Assembly (NCBI GenBank): GCA_018394295.1
Contig: CP074573.1
Location: 2,487,156-2,551,155, forward strand
Source of the DNA: Mycoplasmatota bacterium
GTDB lineage: Bacteria > Bacillota_I > Bacilli_A > Haloplasmatales > Haloplasmataceae
Reading direction: 5' to 3'
Length of the DNA stretch: 64,000 nt
Program-made: the position numbers and the translations under genes
Notes under the pieces: model-generated
The model's input: only the letters and a program-made list of their open reading frames with translations
Database searches by the model: none
What the model was told of the DNA's origin: nothing
Part shown: one piece after another, positions 9,115 to 18,084 of the stretch
Numbering within the stretch: position 1 is the first letter of the stretch
How the letters are laid out: each line of letters starts with the position of its first letter

Positions 9115-10089
9115 ATGGAACTAAATTTTCAATTTAATTTGGGTAATACTAGTAATAGTCAAAACCCACCTCTATTAACCAATCAAATTTATGATGTTAT
9201 CGTTATTGGTGGTGGTCCTGCTGGGTTAAATGCTAGTCTTTATGCAAAAAGAAAAGGCCTATTAGTTGGCATCATTGCCACAAATCTTGGTGGACAAGTA
9301 ATGAACACATCAATAGTCGATAACTACTTAGGACTTAATCATATGAGTGGTGAAGCGCTCATTGAACAATTTACCAATCATGTGAATGATTTAAACATTC
9401 CGATATTAGAGGCAGTGACTGTTTCACAAATAAAATCAGCTAATCATTTGCATGAGGTCCACTTATCTGATAAAGAGATATATCGGGCAAAAACGCTTAT
9501 CATCGCAACAGGAAGTAAACCTAGACGTTTAAATATTCCAGGGGAAACAGAATATTTAGGTAAAGGGATTGCTTATTGTGCTATTTGTGATGCACCTCTT
9601 TTTAAAGGAAAAGATGTCGTTATAGCTGGTGGTGGAAATTCAGCAGTTGAAGCAGCGCTTGATTTATCTAAGATTGCTAAATCAATCACCCTTGTTCACA
9701 GAAGTCAATTTCGCGCTGATAAAATACTAGTTGAAAAAATACTAAGTGATTCTAATATTAAAGTTCATTTACAAACCCAAATATTAGAAGTTATTGGGGA
9801 TAATACAATGACAGGAATAAGAGTTAAAGACGAAAACGGTGAACGAGTGATTTCATCTGACGGTTTATTTATTGAAATTGGAACAATACCAAATAGTACT
9901 TTCTTACCAAATAACTTAATAAAAAATGAACGTGGTGAAATAATAACTGATGAACATAATCAAACCAATATAGATGGAATCTTTGCTTGTGGCGATATCA
10001 CGCAAATTCCATATAAACAAATCATTATCGCTGCTTCAGAAGGCGCTAAAGCAGCATTAAGCGTAAACGAATACTTAAATCAAAAATAA
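9115..10089 (+). CDS. trxB: Thioredoxin reductase
   Basis: NADPH-dependent flavoprotein reducing thioredoxin-like proteins in the cytoplasm. Features: FAD-binding GGGPAG at residues 32-37, active-site CAIC at 155-158, NADPH-binding GGGNSA near 172 and the C-terminal GDI motif ([12 protein letters not shown]). Its 324 residues include about 20 extra at the N-terminus ([20 protein letters not shown]) before the conserved YDVIVIG. The start at 9115 has AAAGGAG upstream; an in-frame ATG at 9097 has no ribosome site. Followed after 16 bases by a disulfide oxidoreductase, its likely electron acceptor. Confidence 0.96.
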   Translation: MELNFQFNLGNTSNSQNPPLLTNQIYDVIVIGGGPAGLNASLYAKRKGLLVGIIATNLGGQVMNTSIVDNYLGLNHMSGEALIEQFTNHVNDLNIPILEAVTVSQIKSANHLHEVHLSDKEIYRAKTLIIATGSKPRRLNIPGETEYLGKGIAYCAICDAPLFKGKDVVIAGGGNSAVEAALDLSKIAKSITLVHRSQFRADKILVEKILSDSNIKVHLQTQILEVIGDNTMTGIRVKDENGERVISSDGLFIEIGTIPNSTFLPNNLIKNERGEIITDEHNQTNIDGIFACGDITQIPYKQIIIAASEGAKAALSVNEYLNQK

Positions 10090-10105
10090 ATAGGAGGAAA
10101 ATTAC

Positions 10106-10747
10106 ATGAAACTATTAAACGAAGAGATTACTAAACAATTATTAGAGCTATTTAATAATTTAGTAAATGATGTAACTATCGCTTTATTCACTAAAGAAGG
10201 AGAATGCCCAACTTGTGAAGAAACAAGAGGATATATGCAAGAGATTGAAGCATTAAGCGATAAAATTCATTTAAAAGAATATGATATCAATAAAGATCAA
10301 GAATTAGCAAGATCCTATCATGTAGAAATGGTTCCAAGTATTGTCTTATTAAATGACAAGGAAGAATACTTAGGTATAAAATTTAATGGAATTCCAGCTG
10401 GACATGAAATTAATTCATTTATTCCAACCATTTTAGAAGTATCTGGAAATGTAAGTAATTTGCCAGATAAGATCCAAAAAAGAATTGATAATATCACAAA
10501 ACCAACTAATATAAAAGTTTTCATCACATTAGGATGTCCTCATTGTCCTGGTGCTGTACAAAAGGCACACAAACTAGCTCTATCAAATGAAAATATTGAT
10601 TCTGAAATGATTGAAGCTGGAACATTCTATGACATATCCAATAAATTTAATGTGTCAAGCGTTCCTAAAATTGTGATTAATGATGAATATGAATTGATTG
10701 GAAATCAACCAATTGAAGCTTTTCTAACAGAAATTGAAAAAGCTTAA
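10106..10747 (+). CDS. Two-domain (PDO-type) protein disulfide oxidoreductase
   Basis: A 213-residue protein made of two thioredoxin folds, each with a redox motif: CPTC at 34-37 and CPHC at 144-147. Each fold also has a cis-proline loop (MVPSIV near 77, SVPKIV near 187). This is the architecture of protein disulfide oxidoreductase, best known from thermophiles, and of the glutaredoxin-like TIGR02187 group. The CPHC site is typically the more active one. It follows trxB in one operon with AGGAGG at its start, so TrxB probably reduces it. Confidence 0.9.
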   Translation: MKLLNEEITKQLLELFNNLVNDVTIALFTKEGECPTCEETRGYMQEIEALSDKIHLKEYDINKDQELARSYHVEMVPSIVLLNDKEEYLGIKFNGIPAGHEINSFIPTILEVSGNVSNLPDKIQKRIDNITKPTNIKVFITLGCPHCPGAVQKAHKLALSNENIDSEMIEAGTFYDISNKFNVSSVPKIVINDEYELIGNQPIEAFLTEIEKA

Positions 10748-10853
10748 TATATATACAAATGAAGAAAATAAATATTTGGTTTGTAATTATTCATTAAACA
10801 ACTATTACTAAATATACCCTATAGAGTTGATATACTAAAAGTTGCATTGAATT

Positions 10854-10889
10854 AAAAAGATGATTTCTGTTTACAGGAATCATCTTTTT
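10854..10889 (+). terminator. Intrinsic terminator of the trxB operon
   Basis: A 15-base stem (AAAAGATGATTTCTG / CAGGAATCATCTTTT, one G-T pair), loop TTTA, ending in six T residues. Confidence 0.9.
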
Positions 10890-10969
10890 TAATTCTAGGG
10901 TAAAATAGTTTGTGTAAAATTGTAGAGTTGCTTAAGTCGTCATGATCAACTATATATTTGTACAAACTT

Positions 10970-11268
10970 TTTGAAAGAATTTGTTCAGTCAACACACCCT
11001 ACCTTTGTTGTGTTGTCATTGCCAAGTTGATACATCTTTTCGAGTTACATTACCATGTTGCTACTATTGTCATACCCATGTTGATACAATTTAAATGGTA
11101 TTTTTAATAGTTCAACACACCCAACCATTGTTGCATCGTCATTCTCATCTTACTCATTGATTATTACTACAATTACATATCGCATGAGTTACATATTCAA
11201 GTTGCTACATTTTTTGAAAGGATTTATTTGAATCCCCTCACTATCATTGTATTACACATCCTATGTTG
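10970..11268. repeat. Degenerate tandem repeats with GTTG(A/C)TACA cores
   Basis: This gene-free stretch has about three decayed copies of a 110-125 base unit. CAACACACCC occurs at 10990 and 11113, TTTTTGAAAG at 10972 and 11211. Core GTTGATACA or GTTGCTACA occurs at 11026, 11057, 11080 and 11201. A matching block is found at 21657-21729. No open reading frame was seen. The origin is unknown; remnants of element ends are most likely. Confidence 0.6.
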
Positions 11269-12110
11269 GATTCTGTTGCAAAAATATAAAAATTAACTTA
11301 TAATTCACATTATACATTATTTAACATCGGAGGTAAATACAATGAAAGAAAATCTATTTAAGTGGAAACATTATCAACCTGAAATAATTATATTATGTGT
11401 TCGTTGGTATTTAAAATATAGTTTATCGTATAGAGATTTAAAAGAAATGATGGAGGAACGTGGTTTATTCCTTCATCATACAACCATTTACAGATGGGTA
11501 GTTCAATATTCTCCTATTTTAAATAGGAGAATACGTAAACATCTAAGAAAGACTAATGATTCATGGCGTATGGATGAAACATACTACGATTAAATGGAAA
11601 ATGGATGTATTTATATAGAGCTGTTGACTCAAACGGTGATACAATTTACTTTTGGTTATCTAGAAAACGTGATAAGACAGCCGCTAAGAAGTTCTTAAGA
11701 AAATCATTACGTTCTCCTCATAATAGTAATCCTAGAGTTATAACAACAGATAAATACGCTGCTACAGAAGCAACAATTATAAATGAAATTAAATTAAAAA
11801 GGCTGGATCCAAAGACCCAGCATAGAAAATCTAAATATATGAATAATATTATCGAGCAGGATCATAGACATATCAAGAGGATAACCAATAAGATGCTTGG
11901 ATTCAAGTATTTTAAATCCGCCTGTCTTGTAATCCAAGGAATTGAAACTATGCATATGATCCATAAAGGACAAGCTAATACATATTGTGTAGCTGATGAA
12001 ATCAAATTGATTAATCAGCTGTTTTCTGTTAAATAAAATAATTCAATCAAAGACATCTTAATATCTATTTTTGAAATTACATTATTATGTTGTTTTTTTG
12101 CAACAAAACC
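11269..12110 (+). mobile_element. IS6-family insertion sequence, inactive
   Basis: About 840 bases bounded by imperfect inverted ends: GGATTCTGTTGCAAAAAT on the left and, read inward from the right, GGTTTTGTTGCAAAAA. CTGTTGCAA-type ends and this length are typical of IS6/IS240 elements. No clear 8-base target duplication remains, and the transposase is frameshifted, so the copy is old or rearranged. Confidence 0.8.
11342..12036 (+). pseudogene. IS6-family transposase, frameshifted
   Basis: DDE transposase broken into two frames. The first part (11342-11593) carries the HTH and WRMDETY with the first catalytic Asp, then runs into a stop. The second frame resumes LNGKWMYLYRAVDSNGDTI and carries TTDKYAA (second Asp) and EQDHRHIKR (Glu). 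A one-base indel near 11586-11592 accounts for the break; all three catalytic residues are otherwise kept. IS6 elements are not known for programmed frameshifting, so it is probably dead. Confidence 0.85.
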
Positions 12111-12166
12111 GGGGTGTCGTGAATCTATAAATATTAACGTCTACACAGAAAATATTTTATTTTAAT

Positions 12167-14881
12167 TTAATTGTTTATTTTAATAACATCAATCGGTTTT
12201 TTACTTGAAAATCTTTTAATGGGAATATATGTTGATATTAAGGCAACAGAAATACTAATGCCAAACAGTAATCCTGTTTGTCTTAATCCAAATGATGTTA
12301 AAGTAATTAAAAGATTATATTTATTACGTAAATAATAATTAAAGTACTTACTAATAGAGAATGAACCAATAAAAGCTAGTATAAAAATTGTTGTGGCAAT
12401 AATTAAGCTTTCACATAAAAAAATAATAAATACATTTTTGCTTGTAGCTCCTAAAGCACGTAAGATTCCTATTTCTTTTTTTCTATTAGTAATACTTACT
12501 GAAATAAAGTTAAATAGTAGTACAGAGGCAAATAAAGCTACCACGATTCCAGCATAAAATGATAACGATGAAATATCGTCTAACCAAGAATCAATATAGT
12601 TTATAATCGTAGTAACCTCATTAACTATATTGTACTGTATGTTATTTTCGATTTTGTTATTAAAGTTAATCAACTCTATATCTTCTTTTGCATTTTGAGA
12701 TAGTTTTGTTAAAACAAACTTATAGTCCCCTTGACTAGATTCTAGAAAATCAATAAATATATTATTTGAAACAATAATTGGATAGGCATTATAATTTGTT
12801 TCATAAGGTCCATAAAAGCCCACTACTGTTACGTTTTCTTCATAATTAACTATAAAATCTCTAGCTAAAAACTTTATCGATTCAAATGCTTTGAGATATA
12901 CTTCATTTAATAATTTGTCCAAGGCAGTTTCTTTAAAATAGTCTCTATCAAATTCCTCATGATATTCGTTTTGAGAATGAGTAATAATATATTTTGCATA
13001 GTCATCAGCTGTATAGTTATAGTAACCATAATAATTAAACTCATCTTCAATTTCAGAGAAATGCTGGTTAGCAAATTCGGTAATTAGTTCTTCAGTAGTT
13101 GTTGGTAGTAATTCGTCTAATGGTTGAATGGATCCAATAGCTATATCCTTTGGTATCGAATGAATTGGGATTATTATTTCATTTTCAGCTAACTCATTTC
13201 TTACAATCCCATCTTTCCATAATATATTACTTGAATCATTTATTATATTTGAGACTAAACCACTCGCACCATATACACCGGCAATAGAATCATCTTCTGG
13301 TTTATAAAATTGAAGTTTACCACCCTCTTCAATAATCCCTGTATATTTTGGATTCAAGACATTATTATAATAACCTTCTTTTACATAAATCAAACTATGA
13401 AGTCCAGATCTTAAATATACTTCAATTTCTTTTTTTAATGAATCATATAAAAGTTCTGAAGGTTTATTACTAAGTAATACCTGATATCTATCTTCATTAA
13501 AATTTGTATCAATTACACCTGTAATCTTAAATTCTTTGCCATTTAAAGAAATTGACTTTCCAATCATATCATCAAGGTTAACAACTTCAACCTTTATATC
13601 ATTATTATTATATTCGTACTTTTCAAAGTTCATATATGTATATTTAGTTATTAAAATTTCATTGTCTTCTTTAGGTAATCTACCAGATAGAAGTTTAAGG
13701 TTATAACGCTCCATTAAATCGTTCGTGATTTCAATGGTACCATTTATTTTTTTATTGAAGTAATAATTCTTTATTCCATCTGCATCATCATAATAAAGAT
13801 AACTATTAATTGAATCGTTATATTGTTTAAAAACAGATGTAAATATATAATTAGGAAATTTATGCTCAAGTTTTAAAATATCTTCTTCAGAAAGACTAGA
13901 TTCTATATGTCGTACTTCTTTGTTACCATTTAAAATATACTGTGATTTCATGAATGAAATATAGTCAGCATTTGAGTCATATAATGAATTCAATGTCATT
14001 TCCGATTTTTTATACATTGTTGAATCTGTGAACCCAAATAATATAAATGCAAATGCTGCTAATAATATTGTACTAAATAGTCTTATTCTTTTTCTTTTTA
14101 AACTTCGCAACCCCATAATTATAGAAATTTTAAAAGATAACTTAGGCTTCACTATCTCAATTTTCGCGGAGTCTATTTTATTAAATAATGTATCTGTATT
14201 ATTACAATGTTGTTTTTTTATATCATCGATAATTTCTCCATCTGATAATTCAATAATTCTATCACCATACTCCTCAGCTAGATTTCTATCATGGGTTACT
14301 ACTATTATAAGTTTTTCATTTGATAACATTTTTAATAATTTTATCAAATTCCTTCCTGTCTTAGAATCTAAGGCCCCTGTTGGTTCATCTGCTAAAATAA
14401 CATCTGGCGATTTAATCAAAGCTCTTGCTATGGCCACTCTTTGCTTCTGGCCAGTAGACAATTCACACGGAGTTCTTTCACCATACCCTTCCAAGTCCAC
14501 TTGCTTCAAAAGGTTATTAATTGAGATAGAATCAGCTCTAATACCTTTAAGTTCAAGTGCTATTGCGATATTTTTCTCAACGGTAAGTTCATCCAATAGA
14601 TTATACTCTTGAAAAATAAATCCCATGTATGTATTACGATAAGAATCAAAATCATTTTGATTAAAATCTTTAGTTGATTTACCTCTTACTTTAATTTCAC
14701 CACTATCATAATTGTCTAAACCACCTAATAAGTTAAGTAATGTTGATTTACCACTTCCAGATTTACCCACTATGAAAATCAATCCAGTACTTTCAAAATT
14801 CAGACTTATATCATTTAATGCAATAACTTCAGTGTTTTTTTGAAAGTTGTATATTTTTGTCAAATTCTTAACTTCTATCAT
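12167..14881 (-). CDS. ABC transporter, ATPase fused to MacB/FtsX-type permease
   Basis: A 904-residue fusion. Residues 1-225 are an ABC ATPase: Walker A GKSGSGKST near 39, Q-loop FQEYN, signature LSTGQKQR (Thr for the usual Gly), Walker B VILADEP and His switch VTHD. One membrane helix follows (about 268-288), then an extracellular domain of roughly 480 residues and three C-terminal helices with the FtsX sequence KKEIGILRALGATSKNVFIIF. This is the mechanotransmission-type layout of MacB, here on one chain. It lies 264 bases downstream of the MACPF gene on the same strand; export of, or defence against, a toxin or peptide is possible. The ATG has AGGAAG upstream. Confidence 0.9.
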   Translation of the reverse strand: MIEVKNLTKIYNFQKNTEVIALNDISLNFESTGLIFIVGKSGSGKSTLLNLLGGLDNYDSGEIKVRGKSTKDFNQNDFDSYRNTYMGFIFQEYNLLDELTVEKNIAIALELKGIRADSISINNLLKQVDLEGYGERTPCELSTGQKQRVAIARALIKSPDVILADEPTGALDSKTGRNLIKLLKMLSNEKLIIVVTHDRNLAEEYGDRIIELSDGEIIDDIKKQHCNNTDTLFNKIDSAKIEIVKPKLSFKISIIMGLRSLKRKRIRLFSTILLAAFAFILFGFTDSTMYKKSEMTLNSLYDSNADYISFMKSQYILNGNKEVRHIESSLSEEDILKLEHKFPNYIFTSVFKQYNDSINSYLYYDDADGIKNYYFNKKINGTIEITNDLMERYNLKLLSGRLPKEDNEILITKYTYMNFEKYEYNNNDIKVEVVNLDDMIGKSISLNGKEFKITGVIDTNFNEDRYQVLLSNKPSELLYDSLKKEIEVYLRSGLHSLIYVKEGYYNNVLNPKYTGIIEEGGKLQFYKPEDDSIAGVYGASGLVSNIINDSSNILWKDGIVRNELAENEIIIPIHSIPKDIAIGSIQPLDELLPTTTEELITEFANQHFSEIEDEFNYYGYYNYTADDYAKYIITHSQNEYHEEFDRDYFKETALDKLLNEVYLKAFESIKFLARDFIVNYEENVTVVGFYGPYETNYNAYPIIVSNNIFIDFLESSQGDYKFVLTKLSQNAKEDIELINFNNKIENNIQYNIVNEVTTIINYIDSWLDDISSLSFYAGIVVALFASVLLFNFISVSITNRKKEIGILRALGATSKNVFIIFLCESLIIATTIFILAFIGSFSISKYFNYYLRNKYNLLITLTSFGLRQTGLLFGISISVALISTYIPIKRFSSKKPIDVIKINN

Positions 14882-15033
14882 TTATAATGTCTTCCTCCCA
14901 ACTTTTATTATTACCATTCTTAGTTCTTTACTTGAATATACCATAAATTTTAAGATTATTAAAGTTTTATAGTCCAATAACTTGACATCATATCATAACT
15001 TATAAGAAATTGATAATATAGATACAATTATGT

Positions 15034-15067
15034 AAAACTGCTTTAAGCACTAGGCAAAAAGCAGTTT
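15034..15067 (-). terminator. Probable terminator between MACPF and ABC genes
   Basis: Ten-base stem AAACTGCTTT / AAAGCAGTTT with a 13-base loop, followed on the minus strand by a short T run. If active it makes the MACPF gene a separate unit from the ABC gene. The rest of 14882-15144 shows no gene. Confidence 0.5.
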
Positions 15068-15144
15068 AGATAATAAATTTCTTATGATTTTTTGATTAAT
15101 TAATACTTTGATACAATATTCATGTTTGAACTTTATAAAATTAC

Positions 15145-16719
15145 CTATTTTTTTGAAAATGTTAGCTTAATATAAACATCATCATTTCTCCAATCGTCAT
15201 CATTCTGACCATGAGCATCCCACCTAATATAGAAATTTGTGGGATCTACAAATTTGTTTATATCAATCTTCGGAGTTGTATGTATGCGCTCTTTCCAAGT
15301 TGTGTTTGCTGAACCATTACCACCATGTTCAAACTCGTCCATATATAACTGATAAGCAAGGTTTTCAGTCGATTTGCTATATAAGAAGACTTGTTGATAA
15401 CCAGGATGAATCTCTCTACAATCAAACCTTATTTGAACGGTAACATACTTATAACCCAAATTTTTCATAACTGAGAAATTTACATCAAATTTATCAGCTA
15501 CATTAACAGTATCAACATCATTTTCAAATCCATTAAAACCAGTATCATGTACAGTATCGGCTTTGTCTCTAATTAAAATACCCCAATTATTTTCGAATTC
15601 AATTGTATCAACTTTAGGTACAAAGACATCTGGATAAAAACTTTCATCAAATTTGAAATCAGAAGAAATACCCTTATTATAAGTTTTAGCATAATTATTA
15701 AATTCGTCTAAAATTTTTCCATGTATATTAGTATATGTTTGTGGAATTAATTTCTTAATCTCAATTAACCCATCTTCACCATATTCGATCAATCCAGCAT
15801 TCTCTGATGTTATAGAATTATTCCAATTTAAATAGCTAGAGCTAAAATCTGCTTCTGATATATATCCAAATGGATGAGCACCACCTCTTGATCTAGCAGA
15901 AAATGCATCTTTATAATCTATACCTGTAAACATTTCTTCAACTTTTGTAGAAACATCTACTGATGCATTTGCATCTCCTAGTCCTAAAATACCAGCATCT
16001 ACTTTAGCCCGTATACTATCCTCTAGGGATTTTGTAATCACAGTTTCATTTGTACAAAGACTATACATGATATCTAGTTCTGCACCATAAATAGCACTTG
16101 CGATAAAATGGGTTCCGTATGTATCAAAGAAATCTTTATATTCGATCTTACCTGCTTCTAATAAATCCAAAGTAGCTGTGAAATTAGGATGTAAATTTGA
16201 TTGGTATTCGGATAAATTAGAGGAATAATCTGGTAAATCCAACTTATGAGTCTTCGTTCTAAAATTTTTTAAATAGTAAAATTTATTACTATAATTTGAG
16301 AATTCATAACTAAAATCAGCTGAAAATCCAGCAGACAGTCTTACAGCAAATATATCATATACAAACGGTAGTTCCAATGATGTATTATATGATGCCGAGA
16401 CTTGAGTGGATATACCAGTAAAAGAACGTGAAGTGAAAGTAGTGTTAACTGGTGTATCCATAGCTAAGTCAGTACGAATAACTCTTCCTTCATCAAAAAG
16501 ACTTTGCAAAAAACTTGGTTCAAGAATAGGTGATCCGGTTTTTATTTTTATTGGATCAGCATAATCTGACGTAACAGCGTTAACAGAATAACCTATAGCT
16601 CGGTTGACAGTTAGTCCAGATACTATTTCGGATGCTTTTACTTTTGTAATACTAGTTAAAAGAAAGCTAAAAACCATAATAGTAAGAACGAGCAAAAAAC
16701 GCTTTTTAAATTTTGTCAT
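15145..16719 (-). CDS. Secreted MACPF (perforin-like) pore-forming protein
   Basis: A 524-residue exported protein. The signal peptide spans about 1-29 (KKRF, a 15-residue hydrophobic core, then KVKA). The MACPF signature is at 194-212: Tyr194, then YGTHF at 201-205 and YG at 211-212. Two flanking segments fit the helix clusters that unfold into membrane hairpins: about 98-137 (Ser/Thr-rich, alternating) and 231-260 (SLEDSIRAKVDAGILGLG). The last 150 residues form a separate beta-rich domain with aromatic and Asp-rich motifs (WDAHGQNDDDWRNDD) that may bind a target surface. The ribosome site is GGGGGAA. Bacterial MACPF proteins include toxins, anti-eukaryote factors and anti-bacterial effectors; target unknown. 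Confidence 0.88.
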   Translation of the reverse strand: MTKFKKRFLLVLTIMVFSFLLTSITKVKASEIVSGLTVNRAIGYSVNAVTSDYADPIKIKTGSPILEPSFLQSLFDEGRVIRTDLAMDTPVNTTFTSRSFTGISTQVSASYNTSLELPFVYDIFAVRLSAGFSADFSYEFSNYSNKFYYLKNFRTKTHKLDLPDYSSNLSEYQSNLHPNFTATLDLLEAGKIEYKDFFDTYGTHFIASAIYGAELDIMYSLCTNETVITKSLEDSIRAKVDAGILGLGDANASVDVSTKVEEMFTGIDYKDAFSARSRGGAHPFGYISEADFSSSYLNWNNSITSENAGLIEYGEDGLIEIKKLIPQTYTNIHGKILDEFNNYAKTYNKGISSDFKFDESFYPDVFVPKVDTIEFENNWGILIRDKADTVHDTGFNGFENDVDTVNVADKFDVNFSVMKNLGYKYVTVQIRFDCREIHPGYQQVFLYSKSTENLAYQLYMDEFEHGGNGSANTTWKERIHTTPKIDINKFVDPTNFYIRWDAHGQNDDDWRNDDVYIKLTFSKK

Positions 16720-16872
16720 AATAATTCCCCCTTTTTCTCTTACACTTTACAATAAAGAAATAATAGTATTAAACTGTACTTTCATAAATTATTAAAGTGC
16801 ATATACAATTTATAACATAATTTGATTTTATTGTAAATAATAAATTTACAAAATTTGGTATTTTTTGTTTTT

Positions 16873-16976
16873 CTAATAAATAGGTAACCTTTCAAAAATA
16901 TACTCTGCATTATCTTCATTGGTAACTCCATAAATTCATTAATTACCTCTTCCATTTTAATTTCAGTTTGAGGCAA
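16873..16976 (-). pseudogene. Possible decayed C-terminus of a DNA-modification enzyme
   Basis: Just after the HNH gene the minus strand reads LPQTEIKMEEVINEF. After a one-base frame change it reads YGVTNEDNAEYIFERLPIY and stops. Endings of the type VxELYGLTEEE are common in Eco57I-like methylases, which fits the nuclease next door, but the fragment is too short for a firm call. The next 100 bases hold nothing recognisable. Confidence 0.3.
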
Positions 16977-16989
16977 TAAAACTTGATTT

Positions 16990-17901
16990 CTATTGTTTAA
17001 ATAAATTTTCTCGATGCCACTTTAAGAAATCTTCATTCGGAAAAAATTCTTTTTTAACCTTTATCTTTACATCTTGATATGGTAATAATAATTCATATAG
17101 ATTCTGATCTTTATTTGCTGCTTCTGAAATTATAACTTGGCCATTATTTGAAATAGTAATATATCCTTTGTCAAATGCTTTATCAACTAATGTAGATAGG
17201 CATATACCATTTTTGGGATTTAATCTATTCTCTTTATCAATAGACCATGGGATTATATGTGAAGCTACTAAAAAATCTTTTGTTTTAATACCAGTTATAG
17301 CACATTGAAATCCATAGTTAGTTTTTACTTGGTTTGCGAATATTTTCTGTCCAGCACCACGAATTTTAGTGCTTCCAATTTGATCCTCAACAGCATAGTT
17401 TCCTTTTTGTTGTTTGTTATATAATTCTATTTCTAATTTACGAACTTCATCTGATTCAAGTTGGTAACCATTTTGTTGTAACTCCAAAAGGTTTATAAAA
17501 TCATTTTTAGTTATTCGATTCATCCCATACTGATTAAAAAAATTAGCAAAGTTAGATTCTTTCTTCTTAAACTCCCATTTAAAATCATCTAAGTCACTTT
17601 GTAATATGTACTCCCTAAAACTATAAGGCTTTGCAATAATACCATTAACAACATATCCAGAAACAGATTTAATTTTATCTATTTTACCTGCTCCAAAGAA
17701 ATAGAACTGGCCATTAATTTCAGATGATCTTAAAGGTCTCCTGTATATAAATAAATCATTTTCTTTGACCTTGTTAAACTTATTGCGTTCCCAAAAATAA
17801 ACTTTAAAATCCTCAGCTACAGTAGTACCTGCACTATGGGTATCTAATATAAAATAATTCGTGTTTTCATTTCTTAATTCCTCATTATATAATTCTCTAT
17901 T
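16990..17901 (-). pseudogene. HNH endonuclease (restriction type), 5' end missing
   Basis: The frame is open from 17901 to the stop at 16990 (304 codons), but the only ATG is at 17523, inside the conserved region, with no GTG or TTG upstream. The real start is therefore lost. The N-terminal part (FKVYFWERNKFNKV, FIYRRPLRSSEINGQFYFFG) is probably a DNA-reading domain. The C-terminal part is an HNH_2 nuclease: CAITG, ASHIIPWS, RLNPKNGICLS, LVDKAFDKGYI. Such proteins are often modification-dependent restriction enzymes. The cut coincides with the left edge of the serine recombinase unit, suggesting truncation by that insertion. Confidence 0.75.
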
Positions 17902-17913
17902 TCAAATGAAGAG

Positions 17914-18084
17914 GTGATTTTTTGCATCAGCAAAGTAAAATACGACAATGAAACATTTATTAACTCAATTGATAAATTAAAAAACTACGATTCAATATAT
18001 GAATCCACTTATACAGATTCTAAAACTAAACGAAACATCAAATACAAAGTGATAGAGTTTGGAGATGAGATTAATGGAGATTAG
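17914..18084 (+). CDS. Small protein upstream of the serine recombinase
   Basis: A frame of about 56 codons (FCISKVKYDNETFINSIDKL, then IYESTYTDSKTKRNIKYKVI) overlaps the start of the recombinase gene. There is no ATG; GTG at 17914 is the most plausible start, though a GAGGTG ribosome-site-like motif at the same place makes it uncertain. Coding character is good. It is not recognised, and the overlap suggests translational coupling with the recombinase. Confidence 0.5.
   Translation: MIFCISKVKYDNETFINSIDKLKNYDSIYESTYTDSKTKRNIKYKVIEFGDEINGD

Noticed and set aside
11011-11100. CRISPR-like spacing of the GTTGATACA repeats
   Set aside because: Repeats are short and diverged, spacing is uneven beyond three copies, and no cas genes are present.
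13388-14612. Plus-strand frame at 14028-14612 over the ABC fusion gene
   Set aside because: Antisense shadow of the ATPase domain, no start signals.
16782-16976. 64-codon minus-strand frame after the HNH gene as an intact small gene
   Set aside because: The start is TTG-like without a ribosome site, the second half looks non-coding, and a frame change gives a better protein ending; recorded as a relic instead.
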